Source: DATGLW01 sp035293965 (lineage in GTDB: Bacteria > Actinomycetota > Acidimicrobiia > Acidimicrobiales > RAAP-2). From it: a DNA stretch of 24,654 nt. Of this stretch, positions 14,103 to 22,021 are shown in pieces. Under the pieces are notes generated by a model. It had not been told where the DNA came from. It searched no databases and saw nothing but the letters and a program-made list of their open reading frames with translations. Position numbers and translations under genes: made by a program. The stretch spans positions 1 to 24,654 of the forward strand of contig DATGLW010000012.1 of the NCBI GenBank assembly GCA_035293965.1. Direction: 5' to 3'. How positions within the stretch are numbered: position 1 is the stretch's first letter; the number at the start of each line of letters is the position of its first letter.

Positions 14103-14936
14103 ATGAAGTTCGGCCTCAACTTCACACCGGTGTACCCGTCGGAGATGGCGGCCCTCGCTCGGCGCGCCGAGGAGGTTGGCTTCGAGTCGCTGTGGATCGG
14201 CGAGCATGTCATCGTCCCCTTCGACGGAGTCCCCGAGGCCGACCGCGGCAACTTCCGGGCCGACTCGCGCTTCGTCGAACCCTGGGTGGCGCTGTCGCAC
14301 CTCGCCGCGGTGACCACCACGGTGCGTCTGGGGACCTGCGTCGTGGTCATGCCGATGCACTCGCCCTACCACCTGGCGCGCTCGATCGCGACGGCCGACG
14401 TCCTCTCGGGTGGCCGGCTGTCGGTTGGCGTCGGCATCGGGAGCATCAGAGCCGAGTACGTGGCCGTCGGCGAGGAGTTCTCGAACCGGGGTGCCCGGAT
14501 GGACGAGATGATCCAGGTGCTCCACACCCTCTTCAACGACGAGCGGCCGGAGTTCCACGGGCGCTTCTACGACCTGCCTCCGTCCGGCTTCGAGCCCAAG
14601 CCGATCCAGCGACCGCGCCCTCCCCTGCTCGTCGGCGGTGCCAGCGAGGCCGCCCTGCGCAGGGCGGTCACGTCCGGAGACGGCTGGTTCGGCGGGAGCC
14701 CGCCGCCACCGCGCGCGAAGGAGGTGATCGGCGACCTCCGGCGTCGCCGCGAGCAGGCGGGCCTCGGCCCGCTCGAGATCACGCTCCTGACCGGCTGGTC
14801 GCAAGGCTTCGACGCTGATCTGGTGGCGGCCTACGCGTCGAGTGGCGTGGATCGGCTCGTGGTGACGCCATGGACGAGCAGCCGGCACGCCCGCGAAGGC
14901 ATCGAGCAGTTCGCGCTGGCCGCCGGGCTCGGCTGA
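14103..14936 (+). CDS. LLM-class (luciferase-like) flavin/F420-dependent oxidoreductase 1
   Basis: The 277-residue protein begins MKFGLNFTPVYPSEMAALAR at ATG 14103, behind GAGGGAGGG. It carries the family's TIM-barrel landmarks: GFESLWIGEHV, then LSHLAAVTTTVRLGTCVVV, DVLSGGRLSVGVGIG and PRPPLLVGGASEAALRRA. The length and the 'VGGasepALrRA' motif are typical of actinobacterial F420-dependent members, though FMN use cannot be excluded. Such enzymes oxidise or hydroxylate alcohols, aldehydes or ring compounds in catabolic clusters. It converges with amidohydrolase 1 and is divergent from VOC protein 1. A second, distinct LLM gene lies at 20753-21673. Confidence 0.88.
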   Translation: MKFGLNFTPVYPSEMAALARRAEEVGFESLWIGEHVIVPFDGVPEADRGNFRADSRFVEPWVALSHLAAVTTTVRLGTCVVVMPMHSPYHLARSIATADVLSGGRLSVGVGIGSIRAEYVAVGEEFSNRGARMDEMIQVLHTLFNDERPEFHGRFYDLPPSGFEPKPIQRPRPPLLVGGASEAALRRAVTSGDGWFGGSPPPPRAKEVIGDLRRRREQAGLGPLEITLLTGWSQGFDADLVAAYASSGVDRLVVTPWTSSRHAREGIEQFALAAGLG

Positions 14937-14989
14937 CCCGATCCATCCTGCCCCGCGGAGCCAGCGCCACGCCGCAGGCCCACCAGGCG

Positions 14990-15078
14990 GCCCTCGGCCC
15001 GGACGGTCCCCCGGAGAGCGGGCTCCTCGCCCGGGCGCCGTCCTGGGCAGGGGCGCACCACGCCCTCGGCCCGGACGG
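14990..15078 (+). repeat. 17-bp direct repeat between convergent genes
   Basis: GCCCTCGGCCCGGACGG occurs identically at 14990-15006 and 15062-15078 in the gap between LLM1 and amidohydrolase 1. The sequence between contains a short CGGGC/GCCCG hairpin. It may take part in termination; no other role is visible. Confidence 0.5.
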
Positions 15079-15087
15079 GTGCGGGGG

Positions 15088-16203
15088 CTACTCGAGGCCC
15101 TCCCTGGGCGGCGAGCCCACGTGGGGGAACAGGTCGAGGAACGAACCCTGGGTGATCCGGTACCGCACGTCGTCCGGCTGGTCGTCGAAGAGCTCGTGCA
15201 GCGTCTTCTGGGTGTGGCCGAACGTGCCCTCGAGGTGCGGATAGTCGCTGCCCCATACGACGTTGCGGTACCCCATCGCGGTCAGCGCGGGGATTGCCGA
15301 TTCGTCGTGCTGGAAGGAGGCGTACACCTGATCGAAGAGGATCTCCTTGGGCAGGCGGCTGAGCCGGTCCTTTACGAACTCGCTGTGCTGGCGGTAGGCC
15401 TCGTTGAGCCGGTCGCCGAGGAAGGGCACCCACGACGCGCCGGCCTCCGAGATCAGCAGCTTCAGGTTGGGATGCCGGTCGAGCACGCCCGAGGCGACCA
15501 TGAACCCCGCCATCGTCATGCCCGGGTACGACGCCCACACGTAGTTCATGGGACCGGCGCCCGGGCCGTGGAAGTGCACGGGATCTTCACCGGTGTTGCC
15601 CGTGTGGACGGCGATGACCATCCCGGTCTCGTCCATCGCGTCCCAGAGGGGCTCCCAGTAGGGCCGGTTGAAGTCGGGGATGCCCGGCGGCGTGCCCGAC
15701 GGCAGGCCCACCGCCTTGAGCCCGAGGCCGGCGGCGCGCTGAACCTCGGCGACCCCGTCGCCCACGTCGAGGGGGGAGATCTGGGCCGGCATCACGTGAC
15801 GGATCGACTCCTGCTGGACGCTCGCGCACCAGTCGTTGATCACCTTCACTGCCTCGCGGGCGAGCACGGGATCGGTGATCATGGAGTTCCACAGCCCGAC
15901 GGACGGGTAGATGACCTCGGCCCAGATGCCCTCGTGGTCGAGGTCGCTCCGGCGGACCTCGAAATCGCGGTCTCCCGGCGCCCTGAGGGCCTCGGAGAGG
16001 GTCCGGCCGTTCTTCCCCTTCACGATGCCGATCCGCGGCAGGGGGCGCTCGAAGCTCTTCCCGTCGACGTAGATGGTCTCGGTCGTGCCGTCCGCCGACT
16101 TCACCGAGCGCGGCATGCGCGCCGCCAGCTCGGGCGGGAGCGCGTCGTAGAGGTCCTTGGGCTCCATGTAGTGGGAGTCACCGGAGTTTGCCCAGATCTT
16201 CAT
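15088..16203 (-). CDS. ACMSD-type amidohydrolase (amidohydrolase_2) 1
   Basis: The 371-residue protein starts at ATG 16203 with AAGGAG six bases upstream. It has the metal-site pattern of the ACMSD/amidohydrolase_2 family: an N-terminal NSGDSHYMEP (Asp9, His11, Glu14, the 'DxHxxE' variant), then MVIAVHTGNTG, LLISEAGASWVPF and the final VVWGSDYPHLEG with the catalytic Asp. The family contains decarboxylases and C-C or C-N hydrolases acting on ring-cleavage products and cyclic acids. It is divergent from the CoA-transferase gene across a 285-bp gap with palindromes, which suggests co-regulation. A second family member at 22945-24147 is clearly divergent, so the two are not a recent duplication. 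Confidence 0.88.
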   Translation of the reverse strand: MKIWANSGDSHYMEPKDLYDALPPELAARMPRSVKSADGTTETIYVDGKSFERPLPRIGIVKGKNGRTLSEALRAPGDRDFEVRRSDLDHEGIWAEVIYPSVGLWNSMITDPVLAREAVKVINDWCASVQQESIRHVMPAQISPLDVGDGVAEVQRAAGLGLKAVGLPSGTPPGIPDFNRPYWEPLWDAMDETGMVIAVHTGNTGEDPVHFHGPGAGPMNYVWASYPGMTMAGFMVASGVLDRHPNLKLLISEAGASWVPFLGDRLNEAYRQHSEFVKDRLSRLPKEILFDQVYASFQHDESAIPALTAMGYRNVVWGSDYPHLEGTFGHTQKTLHELFDDQPDDVRYRITQGSFLDLFPHVGSPPREGLE

Positions 16204-16437
16204 GCCTGCTCCTTCCGCATCGAAGGTGTGCCGGGGCCAGGCGCGTCCGGGTGACGCATCCGGTTGGCGGGCAGCGCGGCACCGCTCACTCGGTCAGCGT
16301 ACGCCGTGGGTCTCGACACGCACGGGGCGGTTCCCCTTCCTCGCCATGGCTGCGCCGGGAGCCCCTCATGGCCCCGGCAACGGCCTCGGCCCACCGTGCC
16401 CCTTGTGGAGGCTCGGCGCCCCCCATACTATCCGCAA

Positions 16438-16465
16438 AGGCTGTTTTCAGCCTGGGTGGCCACCC
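16438..16465. promoter_or_regulatory. Two abutting palindromes upstream of the CoA-transferase gene
   Basis: AGGCTG-TTTT-CAGCCT (16438-16453) is a perfect 6-bp inverted repeat with a 4-base centre. The next twelve bases, GGGTGGCCACCC (16454-16465), are a perfect palindrome. Both sit just downstream of a -10-like CATACT (about 16428-16433) and 23 bp before the ATG at 16489. This is a plausible operator or leader hairpin for the core catabolic operon. Confidence 0.5.
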
Positions 16466-16488
16466 CCGGCGGTGCCCGGAAGAGGCGT

Positions 16489-18960
16489 ATGGACGACGCG
16501 TGGATTGACATGGGCGACGTGTGGACCAGAGCGGGGCCCCTCGCCGGGGTTCGAGTGGTGTGCCTGTCCACGTCGCTCGTTGGGATGGAGGTGGCCCGCT
16601 TCCTGGCCGACTTCGGCGCCGAGGTGGCGCTCGTCGAACCGCCGGGCGGGAGCCCGCTCCGCCGGGCGCCGGCGTGGCCCGTGTGGTCGCGGGGCTCCAA
16701 GAGCATCGAGCTCGACCTGCGCGACCCAGCGTCGGCGGCCTGCGCCATCGAGCTGGCCGACGGTGCCGACGTGCTCTTCGAGTCCTTCCGTCCCGGGGTA
16801 GCAGAGCGCTGGGGCCTCGGCTACGAGGACCTCGCCGCCCGCAACGCCCGGCTCGTCTACGCGTCCGTCACCGCCTTCGGGCGGAGCGGGCCCCTCGCAC
16901 GCCTCAAAGGCTACGAGGGGGTGGTGATGGCCAAGATCGGGGCCTACGACCAGTTCTCCGTGCTCGTGGACCGGCCGGGCCCCGCCTTCGCATCGGTTCC
17001 CTACTGCTCAACCAGCGCCGCCCAGCTGGCCATCCAGGGGATCCTCGCCGCGCTGATCGAGCGGGCCCGCAGCGGGCTGGGCCAGCGGGTCGACACCACC
17101 CTGGTGCAGGCGATTGCCGCACACGACGTGTTCAACTGGATGGTCCGCACCGTCGCCCAGCGGTACCCGGCGGCCTTCACCGAGGTGCCCCCCGTCGATC
17201 CGAGCACCCAGGTCCCCAACCACTGGATGGCCTACGCGCTGCTGGTGGGCCTGTCGGCCGACGGCCGCTGGCTGCAGTTCTCCCAGGCCACGCCGAAGCT
17301 GTTCGGGGCGTTCCTGCGGGCCACCGGGCTCGACGGTCCCGAGTGGGCCGGCGCGTGGGAAGACGAGGACCCAGCCCGGCGCAGCGCGTTTCGTGACCAG
17401 GCCCTCGGGGTGATCCGGTCGCGGAACCTGGCCGAGTGGCAGGCGGTCTTCGACCGCGAGCCCGACGTCTTCGCCGAGGTCTTCCGGAGGGGCCACGAGC
17501 TGCTGTGGCACCCCCAGCTCGTCGCCGACAACCGGGTCGTCGAGGTAGAGGTCCCAGGGCTCGGACCCGTCCGCCAACCGGCTCCGCTGGTCGCCATGGA
17601 CCGGACGCCGGGCAGGGCCGGACGCCCGAGCCCGGGGCTCGACGAGCACGGAGGGGAGCTGCGGGCGGGGTGGGCCAGGCGGACCCCCACCTCCACGGCG
17701 GCGCCACCCCCCGACGGCGGGCCCCGTGGCCTCCCGCTGTCGGGGGTCACCATCCTCGAGCTGGGCACGTTCTTCGCCGGACCCTTCGGAGCCACGCTGC
17801 TCGCCGATCTCGGAGCCCGGGTGATCAAGATCGAACAGCACGACGGCGACCCCATCCGCTGGCAGCTCCCCATGCCGGAGGTCGGCGGTGTCAAGGTGCT
17901 GCTCGGCAAGGAGAGCGTCGCCATCGACATCAACAGGGCCGAAGGGCAGGAGCTGGTGCGCCGGATCGCCAGGTTCTGCGACGTCGCGCTCGTCACCTTT
18001 CGGGCCGGCGTGGCGGAGCGAGTGGGCCTCGACGAGGCGTCGCTGCGGGCGGTGAACCCGGGCATCGTGTACCACACCGCTACCGGTTTCGGCACTGCCG
18101 GCCCCTACGCGCGGCGTCCCGCGTACGCGCCGACCATCGGGGCCGGTTCCGGCATGGCCCGCCGCAACATCGGCACCGCCGTGCCCGAGGGGCCAGCCCT
18201 GTCGCTCGACGAGGTCAAGGCGGGCGCGACCCGGCTCAGTGCCGCCAACCTCACACTGGGGCACGCCGACGGCTTCTCCGGGATCGCCGTCGCCACGGGG
18301 CTCCTGCTCGGCCTGCTGGCCCGGGGGCTAGGGAAGGGCCAGGCGACCGCCACCACGATGCTCTCGACCATGAGCCACGTGCTCTCCGACGACATGGTCG
18401 AGTACCGGCACAGGGCGCCGGTACCGGCCCCGGACCCGGGTCTGCACGGCCTGGGCGCCCTGTACCGACTGTACGAGTGCGCCGAGGGCTGGGTCTTCCT
18501 CGCCGTCGCGACGGACCACGAGTGGGCCTCGTTGGTAGAGGTCCTGGGCGACCCCGGCATCGCCTGCGACTCCCGGTTCGCCTCCGCCGCGGACCGGCAG
18601 GCGAACGACGGAGACCTCGGCTCGGTGCTCGCCACCGCGTTCCGCTCCAAGCCTGCCCGCGAGTGGGAGTCGGTCATGGTCGGGGCGGACGTGGCCTGCG
18701 TGGCCGTGGAGTCCGGCCCCTCGCACGCCGTGCTCATGGACGACGACGGCCTCGGCCGCTCCCTCGGCATGGTGACCGACGTGGTGCATCCGGTGCTCGG
18801 ACCGCACGCCCGCCTCGCCCCGGTGCTCCGATTCTCACGCTCGGCCACGCGGGCAGAGGGCGCGCCGGCCATCGGCCAGCACACCGACGAGGTGCTCGAA
18901 GAGATCGGCGTCGGACCCGAGGCGCGGGCCGAGCTCCGCAGGAACGGGGTCATCGCGTAG
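16489..18960 (+). CDS. Tandem CaiB/BaiF (family III) CoA-transferase, both canonical Asp positions replaced
   Basis: From ATG 16489 the 823-residue protein contains two family III units. The first (about 15-385) opens GPLAGVRVVCLSTSLVGMEV. The second (about 420-823) opens LPLSGVTILELGTFFAGPFG and has the full ARVIKIEQHDGDPIR segment. Family members move CoA between carboxylic acids through an Asp eight residues after a GxGQ motif. In unit 1 (GLGQRVDTTLVQ) that place is Gln207; in unit 2 (GKGQATATTMLS) it is Ser626. So the usual acyl-aspartyl route seems unavailable, or another residue serves. Dimers of single-unit enzymes interlock like rings, and the fusion may mimic that. It is the first gene of a rightward operon; the thiolase starts 82 bp later. 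The ribosome site is a weak AGAGG, and ATG 16510 is an alternative. Confidence 0.88.
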   Translation: MDDAWIDMGDVWTRAGPLAGVRVVCLSTSLVGMEVARFLADFGAEVALVEPPGGSPLRRAPAWPVWSRGSKSIELDLRDPASAACAIELADGADVLFESFRPGVAERWGLGYEDLAARNARLVYASVTAFGRSGPLARLKGYEGVVMAKIGAYDQFSVLVDRPGPAFASVPYCSTSAAQLAIQGILAALIERARSGLGQRVDTTLVQAIAAHDVFNWMVRTVAQRYPAAFTEVPPVDPSTQVPNHWMAYALLVGLSADGRWLQFSQATPKLFGAFLRATGLDGPEWAGAWEDEDPARRSAFRDQALGVIRSRNLAEWQAVFDREPDVFAEVFRRGHELLWHPQLVADNRVVEVEVPGLGPVRQPAPLVAMDRTPGRAGRPSPGLDEHGGELRAGWARRTPTSTAAPPPDGGPRGLPLSGVTILELGTFFAGPFGATLLADLGARVIKIEQHDGDPIRWQLPMPEVGGVKVLLGKESVAIDINRAEGQELVRRIARFCDVALVTFRAGVAERVGLDEASLRAVNPGIVYHTATGFGTAGPYARRPAYAPTIGAGSGMARRNIGTAVPEGPALSLDEVKAGATRLSAANLTLGHADGFSGIAVATGLLLGLLARGLGKGQATATTMLSTMSHVLSDDMVEYRHRAPVPAPDPGLHGLGALYRLYECAEGWVFLAVATDHEWASLVEVLGDPGIACDSRFASAADRQANDGDLGSVLATAFRSKPAREWESVMVGADVACVAVESGPSHAVLMDDDGLGRSLGMVTDVVHPVLGPHARLAPVLRFSRSATRAEGAPAIGQHTDEVLEEIGVGPEARAELRRNGVIA

Positions 18961-19042
18961 CGCTGGCGACCGAGGTCCGGCAACGGCACGTCCGGGCCGA
19001 CGGTTCGGCAGGCCAGTTGCCGGGTGAGAGGAGGGTGCGAGG

Positions 19043-20227
19043 GTGAGCGTGAAGGACCGGGCGTGCATCGTCGGCATCGGCACGACGACCTTCTACCGCC
19101 GGGGCGGATCGGGCGACACGACCGAGCTCGAGTTGATGTGCGAGGCCACCCTGAAGGCGGTCGACGACGCCGGCCTGTCGGTCGACGACATCGACGGCTT
19201 CTCGCTCTACGGCGGCGGCTACGACACGGGCATGCTCTCCCAGACGCTCGGAGTCCCCGAGGTGCGCTATTCGGTATCGATGACCGGTGGCGGCGGCGGC
19301 TCGCAGGGAACGGTTGCCAACGCCGCGGCAGCCGTGGCGGCGGGGTACGCCGAGGTGGTCCTCTGCGTGAAGGCGCTGAAGTCCGGCGGACCGGGAGGCC
19401 GGCGCATCGGTCGTGCGGTCGAGCGCCAGGGGCGGGCACCCGCCGGCGGGGCGGACGCGGACTTCAACCACCCGTTCGGTCTCATGTCGCCGGGTCAGGC
19501 CTTCGCCCTCATGGCGCGCCGGCACATGGAGAAGTACGGCACGACGACGCGCCATTTCGGCGAGGTCGCGGTCTCGACGCGGTTCCACGCCAGCCGGAAC
19601 CCCGCCGCGCTCTACCGGGATCCGATCACCCTCGAGGACCACGAGGCCTCGCGCATGATCGCCGAGCCGCTTCGGCTGCTCGACTACTGCCTCGAGACCG
19701 ACGGCGGCACTGCGGTCATCGTCACGTCCCCAGAGCGGGCACGCGACCTGCGCCAGCCCCCCGTGTACGTGATGGCCGCCGCCCAGGGCGGCACGGGCAG
19801 GTGGGGCCAGGGGATCTTCTGGCACCAGATGCCCGACGAGTACTACGCGTCGTCCGGGCACCGCGACGTGGCCAAGCGCCTGTTTGCCATGGCGGGCATC
19901 GGCCCACAGGACGTCGACGTGGCGGAGCTGTACGACCACTTCACCCCGCTCGTCATCATGCAGCTCGAGGACTACGGCTTCTGCGAGATCGGCGAGGGCG
20001 GCCCCTTCGTCGAGGACGGTGGGATCCGGTGGCCCGACGGACGGCTGCCGGTGAACACGCACGGCGGCAACCTGTCCGAGGTCTACCTGCTCGGGCTCAC
20101 CCACACGATCGAGGCCGTCCGCCAGATGCGGGGGACCTCCACCTCGCAGGTGGATGGGGCCGAGATCGCCCTCGTCACCTCCGGGCCCGGCATCATGCCG
20201 ACCAGCGCCATCCTGCTCCACCGCTGA
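19043..20227 (+). CDS. SCP-x/Ltp-type thiolase-fold protein lacking the nucleophilic Cys
   Basis: GTG 19043 follows GAGAGGAGGG and gives a 394-residue thiolase-like protein. The N-terminal CIVGIGTTTFYRR and the later NTHGGNLSE (His340) are standard for the lipid-transfer-protein subgroup. The segment that normally holds the acyl-accepting Cys is SVSMTGGGGGSQGTVANAAA, with glycine instead. Relatives of this kind, such as Ltp2 of sterol side-chain degradation, work as retro-aldolases together with a DUF35 protein. The next gene is exactly such a DUF35 protein (46-bp gap). Inference: the pair cleaves a beta-hydroxyacyl-CoA made from the acid activated by the upstream transferase. An ordinary thiolytic role is less likely without the Cys. 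Confidence 0.87.
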   Translation: MSVKDRACIVGIGTTTFYRRGGSGDTTELELMCEATLKAVDDAGLSVDDIDGFSLYGGGYDTGMLSQTLGVPEVRYSVSMTGGGGGSQGTVANAAAAVAAGYAEVVLCVKALKSGGPGGRRIGRAVERQGRAPAGGADADFNHPFGLMSPGQAFALMARRHMEKYGTTTRHFGEVAVSTRFHASRNPAALYRDPITLEDHEASRMIAEPLRLLDYCLETDGGTAVIVTSPERARDLRQPPVYVMAAAQGGTGRWGQGIFWHQMPDEYYASSGHRDVAKRLFAMAGIGPQDVDVAELYDHFTPLVIMQLEDYGFCEIGEGGPFVEDGGIRWPDGRLPVNTHGGNLSEVYLLGLTHTIEAVRQMRGTSTSQVDGAEIALVTSGPGIMPTSAILLHR

Positions 20228-20273
20228 GCCGCCACGCGGGCCACTGCAGGCCATCACCGAAAGGGGGCTACCC

Positions 20274-20717
20274 ATGGGCAACGAGACCGGGCCGTACCTG
20301 CCGGCTGACATCGCCACGCTGTTCCCCGACCACGTGAGCCAGGGGTTCTGGGAGCGCTGCGCCCGCCACGAGCTTGCCTTTCAGCGCTGCTCGCGCTGCC
20401 ATGCCTTCCGGCACCCGCCTGCGCCGATCTGCCACGTCTGCCGATCGTCGGACGTCGTATGGGCGCCGGTCGAGGGCCGCGGCAGGGTGTACACCTACAC
20501 CATCGTCACCCACCCGGTGCATCCCGCTCTCGCCCATCGCGGGCCGTTCAACATCGTCCTCGTGGAGTTCCCCGACGCCCCGGGCGTCCGCCTGGTGAGC
20601 AACCTCGTCGACACGCCGCCCGAGGCCATGGCAACCGGCCTCGAGGTCGAGGTCGTGTGGGAGGAGCCCCGCCCCGGCACGGTACTCCCGAGGTTCCGCC
20701 GCGCCCGCCCCGCGTGA
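20274..20717 (+). CDS. DUF35 zinc-ribbon/OB-fold protein, partner of the thiolase-fold protein
   Basis: ATG 20274, behind AAAGGGGG, gives 147 residues. An N-terminal helix (about 11-35) precedes a rubredoxin-like zinc ribbon with Cys39, Cys42, Cys53 and Cys56 (CSRCHAF, ICHVC). The OB-fold follows: GRGRVYTYTIVTHPVHPAL and FNIVLVEFPDAPGVRLVSNL. In characterised systems DUF35 subunits bind the acyl-CoA chain and form an obligate complex with a thiolase-like aldolase or acyltransferase. Gene order here supports the same complex with the 19043-20227 product. The stop is only 35 bp from the end of the convergent second LLM gene. Starting further upstream would overlap the thiolase and lacks a ribosome site. 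Confidence 0.9.
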   Translation: MGNETGPYLPADIATLFPDHVSQGFWERCARHELAFQRCSRCHAFRHPPAPICHVCRSSDVVWAPVEGRGRVYTYTIVTHPVHPALAHRGPFNIVLVEFPDAPGVRLVSNLVDTPPEAMATGLEVEVVWEEPRPGTVLPRFRRARPA

Positions 20718-20752
20718 GACCACGAAGAGGGCCGCCTCGTCCGACCCTGGCG

Positions 20753-21673
20753 TCAGCGTCGAGCCGCGATCACCTGCTGGCCGTACTCCTGGAGCGCTTC
20801 GATCCCGCGCGCGGCACCCGTGGCTGGGATCTCGACGACGAGCTGGGTGACGCCTGCCGCCTCGACCTCGTCGAGCCACGCCCGATAGGAGTCGAACGAC
20901 GAACGCTCCTCGAGCACGCGCCCCCCACCCCCTTGGAGCTGCACCGCCACGGAGCCGGGGTCACGCCCAGCTTCCGCAAGCCTGCGGCGGAGGTCAGCGA
21001 CCTTCACGGCAAGGTCGGCCAGGTCCGGGATGGGCGCCGTCCGCGTGGTGCGCGCGAGCTCGGCGCCGCAGAGGATCGGGGTCCAGCCCTGGCCGTAGTC
21101 GGCGACCCGCTGACGTGCTCGGGCACTGTTGCCCCCGACCCAGATCGGGGGGTGCGGCGTCTGTACCGGTCGGGGCCTGACCGTGATCCCCGGTGCGTCG
21201 AAATGGCGGCCGCTCACCGAGACGGGTTGCCCCGACCACACCGTCCGCCAGACGTCGATCGCCTCGTCGAGCAGCTCGTTTCGCTCCTCGAAGGGCATGC
21301 CCAAGGCGCTTGCCTCGGTCCGGAGGTACCCGGTGCCGACCGGCACGATCACCCGGCCCCCCGAGAGCACGTCGAGGGTGGCGATCTGCTTGGCACCCAT
21401 CACCGCGCTGCGGAAAGCGGGGACGAGCACGTAGGGGAGCAGGGTGATGTGCGAGGTGACGGCGGCGCAGAACCCCAGCATGGTGAACACGTCGAGCGCG
21501 TCGTGACCCCCCGCCTGGCGCCACCGCGTGGAGGGAGCGGGGTGCTCGGTGAGCGCAATCGCGTCGAAACGGGCCGCCTCAGCGGTGCGGGCGAAGTCGC
21601 GGACGTAGCCGGGGTCGAGGATCTCCGGGCTGTAGACGGGGTGGTGCAGGGGGTAGAGAGCCGTGAACCGCAC
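20753..21673 (-). CDS. LLM-class (luciferase-like) flavin/F420-dependent oxidoreductase 2
   Basis: The 306-residue protein starts MRFTALYPLHHPVYSPEILD and has the barrel landmarks FDAIALTEHPAPS, DVLSGGRVIVPVGTGYL, ERNELLDEAIDVWR, HPPIWVGGNSARARQRVADY and a C-terminal LVVEIPATG. It is longer and clearly different from LLM1, with extra residues after the first strand (HPVYSPEILDPGY), so it should act on another substrate or step. F420 is the likely cofactor given the host type, with FMN as the alternative. The gene converges on the DUF35 gene and follows VOC protein 2 on the same strand, but 348 bp with a strong inverted repeat separate them. It therefore probably has its own promoter. Confidence 0.87.
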   Translation of the reverse strand: MRFTALYPLHHPVYSPEILDPGYVRDFARTAEAARFDAIALTEHPAPSTRWRQAGGHDALDVFTMLGFCAAVTSHITLLPYVLVPAFRSAVMGAKQIATLDVLSGGRVIVPVGTGYLRTEASALGMPFEERNELLDEAIDVWRTVWSGQPVSVSGRHFDAPGITVRPRPVQTPHPPIWVGGNSARARQRVADYGQGWTPILCGAELARTTRTAPIPDLADLAVKVADLRRRLAEAGRDPGSVAVQLQGGGGRVLEERSSFDSYRAWLDEVEAAGVTQLVVEIPATGAARGIEALQEYGQQVIAARR

Positions 21674-22021
21674 AGGCCGGCCACGCTAGCTCGGCACGTA
21701 CTCCCGCGCCGTCGTTCGAGGTCACGGGCGGGTGCGTGCGACTACACGCCTCCGCCGGCCTGACCAACCAGACCTCTGGCGGAGGAGCCAGCGCCGGCGG
21801 GGGCGTGTAGGAGCCCAACGGTAACGGCGGGAGGTGGCAGGCAGGTCGCCAACCGGTGGAAACCTGGTAGCAGGTGGCACCGAGGTTGCAGGAGAGGTCG
21901 TGGCGCGGGTGCCCAGACGGCAGCGGACGCTGGGACGAGCCGTCGGTCCTTCCCGGGCTCGGGCTGCGGGCTCGGCTCTGCGGACAGCTCGACGTCCCGC
22001 TGCCTCGACCCCGGGGCTGCG
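21674..22021. other. Gene-free stretch holding an 18-bp inverted repeat
   Basis: No frame here shows a recognisable protein. Apart from the inverted repeat at 21742-21810, there are three related nonamers, GGTGGCAGG (21833), GGTAGCAGG (21866) and GGTTGCAGG (21884). The promoter of the LLM2 gene should lie at the left end, but I see no clear elements. Confidence 0.5.
21742..21810. repeat. 18-bp inverted repeat (17/18 match), terminator or operator
   Basis: The arms 21742-21759 (CTACACGCCTCCGCCGGC) and 21793-21810 (GCCGGCGGGGGCGTGTAG) pair with one mismatch around a 33-base centre. A competing perfect 8-bp stem, CCTCCGCC (21749-21756) with GGCGGAGG (21778-21785), shares the left arm. It lies after the VOC2 stop (minus strand) and before the LLM2 start. 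A terminator, an attenuator with two alternative folds, or the remains of a small mobile element are all possible. Confidence 0.6.

Noticed and set aside
16264..16488. N-terminal extension of the CoA-transferase
   Set aside because: It crosses the divergent promoter region and palindromes and has no family similarity; the CaiB unit starts after ATG 16489.
17008..18264. 418-codon minus-strand frame inside the CoA-transferase gene
   Set aside because: Antisense shadow; the plus strand encodes two CaiB/BaiF units throughout.
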